Shown here: in pieces, positions 53,023 through 64,000 of the stretch
How positions within the stretch are numbered: position 1 is the stretch's first letter
Layout: each line of letters starts with the position of its first letter
Notes under the pieces: model-generated
Database searches by the model: none
Told to the model about the DNA's origin: nothing
What the model saw: only the letters and a program-made list of their open reading frames with translations
Position numbers and translations under genes: made by a program
From: Omphalotus guepiniiformis
Lineage: Eukaryota; Basidiomycota; Agaricomycetes; Agaricales; Omphalotaceae
Length of the DNA stretch: 64,000 nt
Direction of reading: 5' to 3'
NCBI GenBank assembly: GCA_028554645.1
Contig: JAQOOI010000079.1
Span: 1,798,001-1,862,000 of the forward strand

Positions 53023-53823
53023 TCAAACCCGAAACCTCAACACAGTCGATATAATATCAGGATGGGTGGAGCGGCGAGTGCCATTACCACACGGAGCAGA
53101 GATCGAAGAACCCCGAGATTCAAGGAGGTACCGGGACCGGTCAGAGTGTAAAGGAACCATAGAATATATCGTCTTCTTCTTCAACTCCAAACTATCCTCC
53201 AGATAGTTCAACACGTTTTCGTCTTCAGCCCCAGGCTGTATCCACGCCGCGCGTATACCGAGTTGTTGAGCTTGACGAAGGATATCAAGTGTAACTTGGG
53301 TGGGATGTGTGGATCAATGGACGGTGGAATGATCAGAGGAAGATGGGCTGGGTGACGATGGAAATGGAAGTGGTTGAAGGATCTGGAAGGTCCGACAAGG
53401 ATTTCAAGCATTTGACACCCAGGGACGCGTTCACAAACTACAATTGCCATTTTCTGCCATGAACTCGACATAAATAGACGAAAAAAAAACGCACAGGATT
53501 AATTGGCACGACATCTCTCCCGTCTGCCAAAAGAGTTTGGAAAACCTGGGAGCAAAAGAAATTTAGTGCCAGGCGCATATACGTCAAGGTAAAAAAAAAC
53601 AAACGATTGTCCCAAATATACTTTCATCGTCTGACGCTCCGAGAACAGCAAAGTTGGGAGACGACAAGAACAACTCTTGGTTGCGTTCCAACGTAACACC
53701 CGAGGTAACAAGTGCCGAAGAACTCCAAGACAGCGAACCAAGAACGACCCAAATGACGACTGTAGCAGATACAAAAGAAACCATGGGTGTTTTTGTATTC
53801 GAGGGTCTCTTGCGCTGATCCAT
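53023..53823 (-). pseudogene. CoA-binding (YccU-like) domain gene, frame interrupted
   Basis: Minus strand. Exon 1 (53605..53784, or from ATG 53823) gives a hydrophobic N-terminus (MVSFVSATVVIWVVLGSLSW), then NQELFLSSPNFAVLGASDDESIFGTI, the nucleotide-binding start of CoA-binding domains. Exon 2 (53495..53545) gives VFQTLLADGRDVVPINP, and exon 3 (from 53437) gives VKCLKSLSDLPDPSTTSISIVTQP. Here the frame meets TGA at 53333-53335. The expected continuation VTLDILRQAQQLGIRAAWIQPGAEDENV appears just downstream in another frame, after about 47 nt without usable GT-AG sites. It ends in an open stretch to 53023. Either a pseudogene or a gene with an unusual intron. The fold is known from succinyl-CoA ligase alpha-like proteins. 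Confidence 0.55.
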
Positions 53824-54348
53824 TTATACGAACATCCACAAATCTCGAGTGTTCTTCTAAAAGTACACCATATGGTCTCCCGTTGATCTGTGTGTGATAG
53901 GAACTCAGCAGAATTTCAATCAAATAATCGCAACTAGGTTTACTTTGAATTGTTCGACAGCACATACCACGGCGGTCCACCTTTGCCGGGCCACACGTAT
54001 GACCCCTTGCGCTTTAAGAGGATACATCTTTCGAGCAAGGAAGATGAAGTTCAGTGATCCTCCGCAGTACCCGTTGATGAGGTACGGGAGTTGACTGTAT
54101 AAGTGACCGAGCACACCGGAAACATCAGAGTCAACCAGCTAACCGCACACAAAAACACAAAAACGCCATGTCTTGAAACTCTATCTTGTGCAAATCAATG
54201 AATATTGTCCGTCCAAAGAAACATGAATAACATTAAACGATATATACACTACGAAATGCATCAGCACATTCAAAAACCCAAGAAATCAAAAGTAAAACTC
54301 ACTAGATACGATACGATACACAATACATCCACATCCACATCCAAAAAG
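53824..54348. other. intergenic between the CoA-binding and SNARE genes
   Basis: Promoter of the minus-strand CoA-binding gene and 3' flank of the SNARE gene. Nothing else recognized. Confidence 0.4.
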
Positions 54349-54841
54349 TCAAATACTCCCACTAGTACTCTCACTCCCAGATCCCCACCACCGGAAGATC
54401 TTTGACGAAAGCCATATAGCAACGAACAACCCAACAACATACATCGCTACACGCCAGCTCTTCAGACCGCCTTGACCGATACCAAATGCTTGTCCGGCCC
54501 GCCGAGACGTTTGAGCCAATGTTGCACCGAAAGAAGAAAAGGTGTTGCCCTAAAAACATGACAATGACAATGACAAAACTTTAGTTGAATGCGTGTGTTA
54601 TAGGATCTCTTCCACCTCACAGTATCATCTAGCATCAGATTCTGACGCTCAACATCATCGTTGATATCGTTTGTTACCTAGTTCGAATCTGAATTCAGCA
54701 TACCATTCTCGAATTCTCGATAGTAAGAAGGAAGAAAATACGTACACCACGAAGAGTACGAATCTTTGAATGTAGCTCGTCCAGCCGCTGATCATTTTGT
54801 CGCTCGTAAGTGTCTTCAACACGATCCCTCGAGGACGACAT
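54349..54841 (-). CDS. BET1/SFT1-type Qc-SNARE (3 exons)
   Basis: The minus-strand model join(54746..54841, 54621..54677, 54349..54549) gives 117 aa, all introns in phase 0. The SNARE helix runs from about residue 14 (NDQRLDELHSKIRTLRG, then VTNDINDDVERQNLMLDDT), with the central-layer glutamine at Q44 in VERQN. NTFSSFGATLAQTSRRAG follows, and a single C-terminal transmembrane anchor lies at about 84-100 (VAMYVVGLFVAIWLSS), ending with a short lumenal tail. This is the size and plan of Bet1/Sft1/GS15 proteins, tail-anchored SNAREs in ER-Golgi or intra-Golgi fusion. Bet1 versus Sft1 cannot be decided by eye; the TFSSFG segment leans to Sft1. Intact. Confidence 0.9.
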
Positions 54842-57525
54842 CTACGTCTCGTACGAAAGTGAGGTGAATGGGGCGCAGAATGGGCGCAGTGTAGAGCATT
54901 GTGACATAATGTGACATCTCGTTACAGCTGGATTATGTAACTACGATGACATTACAGCCTTGATATTTTGCGTTGTTTTGTTCAAAGGCTTTCAACTTCG
55001 AACCTGACACTCATCCCCCCGAGGGCCGATGGGCATTGGGCATACTGTACATATGTACCTGCAACGAACGTCTAGCGATGCTGTACACAATTGTTGCCTT
55101 CACAATTGCACACACATCCACATTGTCCTTTTAATATACTGTAAGCATTGAAACAGGCGAGCATTGAATTGAATTGAATTCATCTCGATTCTCATTCAAG
55201 AAAACGTGACAGACATTTTTCTTTGTCCTTTCAGCCTTTCATTCCGCTCGTTAGCGTGCGCAGTTCACGTTCATGTTTATACGCCGCTCGCCCGTACGTA
55301 CCAGTGCGTTTTCAAAACGGAGCAACTTGGCACAATCGATGGTCGTCAGGGATTTCAATGAAGGTCCGTTCAAGCCGTCTACTTGCCGAAGTCAAGCAGC
55401 GAGGTCAGCGAGCAGGGTTAGTGCCCTGCCGCCATCGGCCCGGCGCTGGCTCTTACTTAAGCATCCGGGTCTTGATTTCTTTGCCGACCCTGCCGCGGCC
55501 TCGATCGGCTTTTTTTCGACTGCAGCCCTTTCAGGATCCGGTTCAGCTTGTCGTGAACTCATTTGAAGGTTGCCGAATCTAATCTTGGACTTGTCTTGGA
55601 CAAAGTCAGGACAAGGTTTTCTATTCATTTGTACGTACGTCCAGAGAGTCTTCTATCACTGACTTCACGTTTTTGAAACAACTTCACGGTGTGCTTTCAA
55701 TGGGCTTTTTCAGATCCCGGGTCGGAGCTCTTTCAAGTCCAGCTTTGTCCCTATCTGATGGCCAGGCACGCACTCCAATGGGTACTGTCATTGTCATTGT
55801 GTAGATCCCATCCCATCCGCGGTCAAGTGACGAGTGGTGCTGTAGAACTGCTCAGCCTCCGAGCCTCGTTTTTCGCGATAAGTTTTGCCTTTATTGTCGT
55901 CGCCTCACTACCTCGATGGGATCACTACCTTTAATCTGATACCATCTATGGTTCGACCACAGACACGCCGCGGGGGTAGAAATAAACCAAAAATGTCACA
56001 ACCGGGGTTGATGGGAAAGTGTGAATAGGAAGTGCAGAACCGCGTCGAATATCCATATCATACAGTTGATTATGAAGATCGTCCATCATAGGCTGCGTCA
56101 AGGTGCGTCATCATCACATATGGATCAATTGAACTTCTGAGGATAGAGCTAAGAGGCGCGAGGTGAAGAGTTCCTTCAAGTACTTCCCAATCGCGTATGA
56201 TCTCCTTCCCGAGTGGAGGCATCTTCTCCCAGATAGATCACAAGGGACAATTTTTGCTGATTGTTTGTTCAAAGGAATTTTAGAATGATAATTCAAAGAT
56301 AGGTATCTAAAATGACGTTCGTTGCGCGATAAGTAAAGAAAGTTTCTGCTCATGCAAGTATACAGGGGTCCCCTTTGACCTTTTTTGAATTGCTTCCGTC
56401 TGGTCGCTGGTGACGTAGCAAATATCGTCAACAAATTCAAGTGATTTGACCATGAGTTGTTGAGTTCTTGTACGTACATATGCCTACATACCCTCGCGAA
56501 CAGAACAGTCCCCCATTGTTCACAAAGAGAAGATTCATGAAAGAAAAGTGCAGAACTCAATTGCGAGCCTGAGGCCGGTACCGAGTGAAATCGATTAAAT
56601 TCTACTATGTGGTCAGGGTTCATCTCGAAAGTGACTCAGCACGGCAGTTCGTCTCGTTCAGCTGACTGACAAGCAGTGGGGGGAATGCAGGGGAATGCAC
56701 GAGCAGCGAACGTCGTCAACGACGAGTATCCGTTACCATTGCGTCGGAACAGTATTTCCGGTTTCAGTGTCATGCCTCCCAAATATCTCCGGATTAAGCA
56801 AGTCGGTTTTCTTGAACGTTCCACTTCGCTCCACGACATACGAACTTTTGACGGGGGGTAACATCCACCATACGCATCATGAAAGGAAGCAACGGTTTTC
56901 TTTTCGAATTACATTTTACAAAAGTGGATTTTTGTCGGTCACCTGAGGATTTGACGTTGAACCCGACGGGCGTATTTCTTTTAATAGCAGTTTGAGTTCC
57001 GAACTTATCCAATGCATCAAATTTTACTATTCATTTCATTCATTCATTCATTGAAAGAGATGAGATGTGCGTGTTACACAGACCCCTTCCAAGACATGAG
57101 GCAAACATGGAAGCTGTGATGGTCAAAGGAAGGATGCGAACAAGAAAAACCTATACAGTTTTTGAATAACTCGCATGCTGGGACCGTGATTAGAACGATG
57201 ACATGAATGAGCTGACCCTCGAGTTTCAGCATTGTGAACCGATCCGAGTCGATAAAACCGGATTATGTCATATCCAACCGAGGCGGTGCGGTCCACTACT
57301 GGTCCACTTCGCTCGCCGGCTTGACTCGCCGTATCCACTCAATGGCTCCAAGTATAAAGACCAACCCCATGTCCTTTCTAAAGTTTTCCCCCTGTAGGAA
57401 ATCTTATTCAAAATCTACTCCTTTATCTGCTCGCGGAGTCGTTTAAAAACTCTTTTGACTCGTGCTCTCTGGCGCTTTGTCTTTGCTTCATCTTTCTGTG
57501 TCTTCGTGGAACTTGTCGACTGCCT
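54842..57525. other. intergenic, no gene recognized
   Basis: About 2.7 kb. It begins with the SNARE promoter, then many short open frames without motifs. Minor simple repeats: GAATT x3 near 55164-55180 and CATT x5 near 57030-57051. A GTATAAAG box near 57351 may belong to the next small gene. Confidence 0.4.
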
Positions 57526-57789
57526 ATGGCTCGAATTGGCGATGCTACTAGAATTTGGGAGGTCAACCTCCATTGGCCTCTATATAGCCAATGCAGTGTA
57601 TGGGATGGACGAGGTGTAGATATCTTTGAGTGTATCCGAGATCGTGAGTTATTGTTCTCTTTCGTCCAGTTTCTTTCTTTCTTTCGTTCTTGGAAATGTT
57701 GACCTCTTTGGCACTTTTCCATAGATGACTCGAAACCCGGAACTCATCCTCCAAACCCATTGTACTGGAGATACCTTGCTCGGAGGTAG
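57526..57789 (+). CDS. small hypothetical protein (60 aa, 2 exons)
   Basis: join(57526..57643, 57725..57789) with an 81-bp intron (GTGAGT...CATAG) gives a Trp/Arg/Pro-rich peptide. It begins MARIGDATRIWEVNLHWPLY, passes VWDGRGVDIFECIRD and ends NPLYWRYLARR-stop. No signal peptide or membrane helix. A TATA-type box lies about 175 bp upstream and a pyrimidine-rich leader precedes the ATG. Family unknown. The antisense frame over the same bases is also open, so the strand is inferred from splice signals only. Confidence 0.45.
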
Positions 57790-57988
57790 ACACTTCTGCA
57801 TCAAGCGTCTACGCGTCGCCCACCCCATCGCGTCTGCTTCGGCTAGATTGCGGCTCACGATGAGATCTTGCTTGCTTGCGCTCAGCCTCTACGCATTCGC
57901 TTCAAATCACACATATCCACACACCAACATCACCATGATGCACCTATGAGATACCGAATTACCTGCTACGTGCCACCAAGACTCACTA

Positions 57989-58049
57989 ACTACACAATCC
58001 CCCCTTTACCCCCCCCCTCGCCCCCACCCCTCACCCCACCCCCCTCATA
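57989..58049 (+). repeat. cytosine-rich tract
   Basis: About 60 bp that are mostly C with occasional A/T, including runs of 8 C. The complementary strand has several G-runs. Confidence 0.7.
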
Positions 58050-61000
58050 CTACCCATGGCCAGTTCTCCTTCAGTAACCCCCTCTAAGGACCAAAGACTC
58101 CGTTACCTCGGGAATCCTGTGCGCGCGTACTGCACAGCTATAAGAGCGTCCCGCGGAAGGGAAAGGATGGGCTGTTTGTTTTTTCCTGTGGTTTTTTCTT
58201 TCGGATCTTGGTCCAAGGCTCGAAACCGCATTGTCGATTTCTTTGCCCTCTCCAAACTCATTTTGTTCTAACTATCGTATGGGCTCCACCTGCTATTTCT
58301 ATTTCTGTTCTCCCATTTATTTTATCTTCCAACTCTCTCTTTCCCTTGGGAGAGGAGGCGGTCCTCCTCACATGCGATGCGATGTTTCATTAAGGGTTTT
58401 TTATTTTATTTTTGGGGCTTCCTGTATCCACTGGCATTTATTTTCTCTTATCTCTTATAGCATCTAGAATGATCCTCAAGTACCCACTCGTCTGCGACTT
58501 ATTGCTACATACATATGCTCTGATTTATTTTTCTCCTCCAGTACTTTTACCTGTAACTTTAAATTCAGAATAATTGAAATTGTATATTCTGTCACTTTTT
58601 TGGGTCCCTGGAGACGTTGAGCCGTCGTCATCGTGCGCTGCGATACCTGGTTGCGCCGCCGCGCGCACGGTCTGTCCACTGTCAGTTTGATGATGTCACG
58701 AGCGCGTCATATCGCCCTTGTCAATGTCAAGTAGTTGTCGGGCCGGTAGAGATGTTTACGTAAAACATTCAAACATGAGCTCAGACGACGACGACGAACG
58801 AACATGCTCGAACATGGTTCTGTTCCTGTTCTGTTCTGTTCTGTAACCTTCTGTCTCCTTCTGTTCGTCGTCACTTATGCGCTGTCATTATTCTCAAGTG
58901 ACGACATATTCACTTTCATTTAGCGATCTCACAAGTCGTAGCTAGCTAGTCAATTCGGTCACCGGTGCTCAGTGGGACTCTTTTTGGATCTATTCCATAA
59001 GTTTACTAGCAAGGGCGCTGCGGGAGGCAGCCGTTACTTTTTGTGAGTAAGTACTCAGTATTAAGTACGAGATTCATCTAGAACCCTTGTGATACTATTG
59101 ATAATGGTGTTTATTAAGTGTCTTCAAATCTCCGAGATCCAAAGGGAATTATGGGGATTAGTACAGTAGGAAGGGCTGAAAGTAAGTCCAAGGAGCGCGA
59201 GAAATGGTGTGTAACCCTGGTGTACTCAACCCCCATGGGTGAAACTTGTTAAATTTTTTTTTCTTTTTACAAAGTGTACAGATGCCTTGACTCAAACCAT
59301 AAATAGCACAACTCGCTCGCGCAGCGCAGCCCTCGGGCAGATTCGATCCCCAGTGCAGGAATAGAAGAAGAACCAGAAGAAGACGAAGAAGTCAAATCCA
59401 AGCGAAAAAGCGAAAATCGCTTCAAGGGTGCCGGTGAAGGTTGATCATTAATCATTAATCATTGCGCATGCATGTGCATGAACATTGATGTTTGTCAGAC
59501 AGAGTAGAACAGAGTTAATGCATGGTTATGGTTCAGTGTCAACGAAGGGTCGGTGGGTACCGAGAGAAGAAGGAAAGAAGAAGGAGAAGAAAGAAGTTGG
59601 ACTCAGAGTATGTGAGTGATTCTATCATATGATATGGGTGTATCTGTACATGCTCAGAAGAAGCTTGACATGACTCGGAATTTTAAGCCCTCGGAAAGTG
59701 CATACATTGATACATCTTCGGTACAATAGGGTTTTACAGCGTACTTTGTGCAATGTGCGCGAACTCGAATTCGATTTCTTGAGAAATGTGAAATGGGAAG
59801 CGAAGCGCGAAGCATATGCATACACTGAGGCTTGCCATGTATGCACTGTGATGTGGCAGTCTTTGTAATGCCAAATGCAATTCAACTGACCCTTCAAGTT
59901 AGTGACCCCTTCGAACCGGCGGCACCCCCTACGTAGACAATGTACAGTGTAAGTTTATTGTGGGCAAGTTCCATTGCCATAATACATAATTGAGTGATTG
60001 AGTCACTGGGCCGTTCCGAGTCGTTGACAGGTGCGGTACGGTGCGTGGCCCTGCCACCCATTCTTCTGCGAACCAGTGGTACTGAACAACGAGGGTGGGA
60101 GTGAGGCCTCCCTCAGGGCGGGTAACATGATGGTATGGCCCCATTGTGAGCGGCGCACACCGTGACACACAAAAAAAAGAGGTCCCGTTTAGCAAGGAGT
60201 TAATAATACAGTACTTGCTTACTTACTTACCTGGCCCCTGCTGCGTAAAGTACTTACTGTAGCGCCGCACAGCACAGCTGTTATGTACCTGTCCTGGCAG
60301 CAGCCCTCACGCGGGAAGTTACTTAGTATTCCAAGGTTACATTAAGTATCACAATCACACTCAGGGTGCGTGCATTGTCAGTACGTCCGAGCCCTGCATA
60401 GCATCATCATGGCAGCACTCCCCCCGGGGTGACAACGACCGAGACTGAAAAGAGTATTTCAAGTTGGAAAGGGTCCCTCCATCAACCAGGTGGCGATTAA
60501 CCATACACTGAATCCTTGGGCCTTGACATGGGGACTTGGCGGTGACCGTCTGCTAACACTGGTTGTACGGTATATGTATTTCCGAGTCCAAGTCTATTAG
60601 ATAAATGAAATCTAAGACATATGAAAAGGTTACTATGGGTATCCGAGAAGTGTTCAAATTCCGAAAATCATTTTTCACGCTTGCTACATTACTTCAGTGA
60701 GGATTTTGAATAGCAAGAAATAATCTTTACCTTATCAAAGTACTATTTTGAATTTTTCAGATTTCTTTGAGAGCTCAGGATTGTGTCGGGCAATGACCGA
60801 GCAAATTTTGGGAAGTGAACAACATGCCTCATTCAACCTTGTATTTCGTCCACTGACGTCCTTCCTCACTACGTACAGACTTCATTTTTGTAGTACAGAA
60901 CCTTCTAATACATATGTATTGCATGTCCATGTAATTTTATTTACAACGGTTCTCTATACTACTGTTCCTGACCCCATCACACTGGTTTGATGGCAATGTT

Positions 61001-62484
61001 GAAGGTAATTCTTCTACCTTTCCCGCTCCCTCACATCTACATTCAATCAGAGTGCATATTATGATTATAGAAGATGACAATTATCTTACAAAAAATTGAC
61101 GAGGCCCAGAAGTGAGCAGAAGGGTGAAAAAAATGTGATTGTTCACTTCCTTGCTCTGTACACATCGTTAATACCCATAGTATACGTGTATTTGAACTTG
61201 AAGGGTGATTTGAAGAAGGTGCGAACAGAAGGTCCCGGGATATATGAAGTGCGAGAATTGATCAAAAGTTGCAGTTGGACTCGGAGTCACGAGCTATAAG
61301 TATATACAATACATTTGTATGGTATGGTATGTTATCTATGGAACACATTCAATGGACTATGATCAGGACCTATCCATCACACAGTAACAATCAGACATCA
61401 GACATTCAAAGAACTCGTGTGTCCGTCCGTCCCCCAAAACTTAGTTTAGTTTCAATTCGGTCGAATCCGAGCTAAGTAGCGCTACGCAGTGCGCACCGAA
61501 TGTTGAAACGTTGAGAATTGAGCTTGAACGTTTTGAACCCTACCCTAGTCGACCCTAGTCGACCTTAGTACACGACACGTTCCGGTATGTATATATTTTC
61601 CCGAAAGTCTCGGGAGAGAGAAACCAACCGTGATACTTACTCAGGTATATGTAGCAAAATTTACTGTGCTAATAAAAGACCGCATTAGACGGAATTCCGG
61701 AGGATCAGTAAGTATTACTTACAGGGGCTGTGTATATGTAGTATAATGTACACTGACCTTGGGGCCGCTGTAATGTCCGTGAATCAAAGAGGCCCTGAGG
61801 TCTGAGATCTGAGGCTTGAGCTTGGTTCGAATGAAGGATCGCACCCGGGCCAGTCACTTGAGCCGTACACTGTGGGCGAACAAGCTCCCCTCTCATTTGC
61901 CCTTCCTTCCTTCCTTATTTCCTTCTACACCGGCTCTTCTTCGAGGGTAGGTGATACGTCTACAGATTCAAACGCAAGACGCAGATTGCGGATACTGTAT
62001 GTATATACCCTTACTGATAAGCGCCACGTGTGGAGCATCGCAGTCGGTGTAAGTACCGTACCAGAGGAGACCAGAGGCTTGCTAGACCAGAAGACCAGAA
62101 GGATACGAAACTGAAAACACCGAAACACCGTAAGAGTTTGGGGGTTCGTATTACATCAGCCAGAAAGAAAACCGAAGCATACATAAGTAGGTCATTTGAG
62201 TCCTGGGGAGGTCGGTATGTGTGTGTGTGTAGGTGTGTGGGGGAGGGGAACCCAACAAAAACCCGTGTCAATGATCGAACCATTGAAGGAATTCCAACAA
62301 ACCCATCAGGGATTTCTTCAGAACGTCAACCGCGGAAGACTTCTTCATGGCAAAGCCAGAGATTGTATCGTTATCTATTTTGAACCCCGAGGTGTTGATT
62401 TCTTCTGAGACCTAGACTATATGCTATGTAGGAGTCCCAGTTGTACCGGGAATTGACTGCGTTACTTTCTATCTCATCGGAATT

Positions 62485-62530
62485 CCCAGTTCCGAGCCTT
62501 CCGAGACTTCCGAGACTTCCGAGCTATTCC
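62485..62530 (+). repeat. TTCCGAGAC-type short tandem repeat
   Basis: Four or five 9-10 bp units TTCCGAG(A/C)C(T). Confidence 0.7.
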
Positions 62531-64000
62531 GCTTGAATATCCCGCTCAAAGCCGATGGATTGACCCATGTACTATGTTAGTACTAGTTGGCAGTAGTTGC
62601 GGCGGTGGCTCCACATCGGAAGGATCGTATGATATGTATTGAATATTGATATGATACGATAATGATGTGAGTGGCGGTCTGTGGCGGTTCGTCGGTGAGA
62701 GCAGCGTCAACTCATGAGAGAAGTGCGAATGACAACTGAATTAGTTTGTATAGCTCCCGTAGGTGAACTTCTGCGAGGATCATCATCTCCTTTGGAGCAA
62801 CAGACACCTCTTATCGCCCTTATCGCCGTTTATTCGAGAAGAGAGCAATCTGAGAGAACAATTCGCACAATGACAGTGGTGCAGTCACTGTTCCGAACGC
62901 CAGATTCAATGGAACATGAGAGGGAGGAATTCGAGTGGATTGATGGCATGGTGCATGATGAGTCAGATTGTCAGATTGACCCAACGAATTCTGGTGTCCG
63001 GTGAATCTTAGAATAGACTGATGAGGCACAAGCTCAAGTTCCCTTGCGGTAAGTTTACTGCCATTTCGGTGCCAATTGGACAGAGCCACGGCGGAGCGAG
63101 AGTAACGGGGGGAAAAGGGGTTGAAACTTTCAAACGAATTCCAAGTTGAGATGAAGCAAAACCTTGGAAGGGTTACCGTTGAGGGGTGGTGGCTAGCGCG
63201 AGCTATGTAGCTATGCATACAAATCTTCCAAGACGTAACGTTCCCGGCGGTTGAACAGGAAGAAACTGCTAAAAAGCCAAGTCAGCTATGTATAAGTATA
63301 ACAAAATGACAAATCTGGCGTACCGCAAAGTCGTTTAGAGCTAGGTTAACCCATACGAGGGGATTGCGGCGAGAAATCGAGAATCGAGAGGCATGGTAGG
63401 GTTGGAGGACATGTGCCGCACACTCGTAAGAGAACCCCTCCCTACCCTACCCTCCCCCTCTGGTCGTCCCGACAGAATCTTCATCTTCACGGTAACGGAT
63501 AACTTCACCACCACCCCCAAATGTTGACCAGCCGTATTGACTAGTAACATGATCACAAGAAGCAGCATTTGCCAGCCTCGCCTCGCCTCGCCTCAGAAGG
63601 GGTATACGTATATGTATGTGTGTAGCATAGCTACGCCGAAGGAGAAGACTCGGATTCGAAGCAGCGTTATGCCATTGCCAAGAGTTGGCAGGTGGTATTG
63701 AACGTCGAATGTCGAGCGAACGAGATTCGAGAATGAAATGGCGAGATGTCTCGAGATGTGTGCTAGGAGCCTAGATCAAAGATTCAAGATTCGGACACCT
63801 GTGGGGGTATTTGATATTCATCTTGTTTGTAGGTCTCTCTGTTGTTTTCCCCGCACGGGGTACTCAGTAGAACGAATTGCGTTGCATCTCAGAACGTACC
63901 CGATACATCTTGGGTTGCAGCTAACGAGTTTTCTTGATTTCTTCTAAGAAATGAACCGTATCCAGTTCAGTGGATTGGATTGTACAAGCTTTGATGTTTC

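Larger units (their letters stand above)
57790..64000. other. gene-poor right end of the window
   Basis: About 6.2 kb without a supported gene on either strand. Contents: a C-rich tract at about 57989-58049, scattered short simple repeats (AAGT/TTAC-type near 60218-60230, TTCCGAGAC-type near 62500-62523, TGTG near 62217-62231, CCTCG x4 near 63575-63594), and A/T-rich stretches. Many short frames occur but no motif, signal peptide or splice pattern that I trust. Confidence 0.4.

Noticed and set aside
57563..57858. Minus-strand frame reading AEADAMGWATRRRLMQKCLPP
   Set aside because: Looks protein-like, but the plus-strand two-exon model has better start and splice signals; kept only as an alternative.
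1..64000. CRISPR arrays, prokaryotic operons, riboswitches
   Set aside because: No regularly spaced repeats with unique spacers and no bacterial-type gene organisation; the genome is clearly eukaryotic.

Overview
The window reads as nuclear DNA of a filamentous basidiomycete, most likely an agaricomycete mushroom. Genes are compact and intron-dense. Introns are about 50-80 bp with GTRNGT-type donors and CTRAY-like branch sites, and several exons are only 4-33 nt long. Many of the proteins belong to families that I know mainly or only from Agaricomycetes. All identifications come from reading the sequence and remembered family signatures; no database search was run.

Layout. 0-5 kb: the 3' tail of a gene, a Par32/DUF3602-type GRGGAGNI-repeat protein (2.2-3.4 kb), and a tandem pair of intron-containing tRNA-His genes (about 4.0-4.2 kb). 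5-9 kb: a conserved basidiomycete protein of unknown function and an intact DHH1/DDX6 DEAD-box helicase with a glutamine-rich tail. 9-12.6 kb: gene-poor, with a strong pyrimidine tract and simple repeats. 12.6-18 kb: a seven-transmembrane protein in nine exons, a small secreted proline-rich repeat protein, a 129-bp tandem repeat and a membrane-anchored DXD glycosyltransferase. 18-21 kb: degenerate tandem repeats. 21.4-31.2 kb: three minus-strand, many-exon membrane-protein genes resembling the DUF6534 family; the first two are close paralogs. 31.6-33 kb: a tiny gene and the relic of an OB-fold-like gene broken by stop codons.

33-51.5 kb is the most structured part. A unit of about 4.6 kb holds a divergent gene pair: a Cys/His plus F-box-like protein on the minus strand (gene D) and a secreted cysteine-containing protein on the plus strand (gene E). 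The unit is tandemly duplicated. In the second unit both genes are broken, and the spacer between them carries a 9184-bp Ty3/gypsy chromodomain retrotransposon. Its 276-bp LTRs differ at one base and its 5-bp target duplication is intact, so it arrived recently. Its reverse transcriptase is interrupted by a 140-bp near-palindromic CACTG-ended element with a 3-bp target duplication, so the pol reading frame was knocked out after insertion.

51.5-64 kb: an interrupted CoA-binding-domain gene, an intact BET1/SFT1-type Qc-SNARE, one small two-exon gene, and about 6 kb at the right end with no recognizable gene. Housekeeping genes (helicase, SNARE, glycosyltransferase) are thus interspersed with expanding or decaying lineage-specific families and transposon insertions. 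I see no operons, CRISPR arrays or prokaryotic features.
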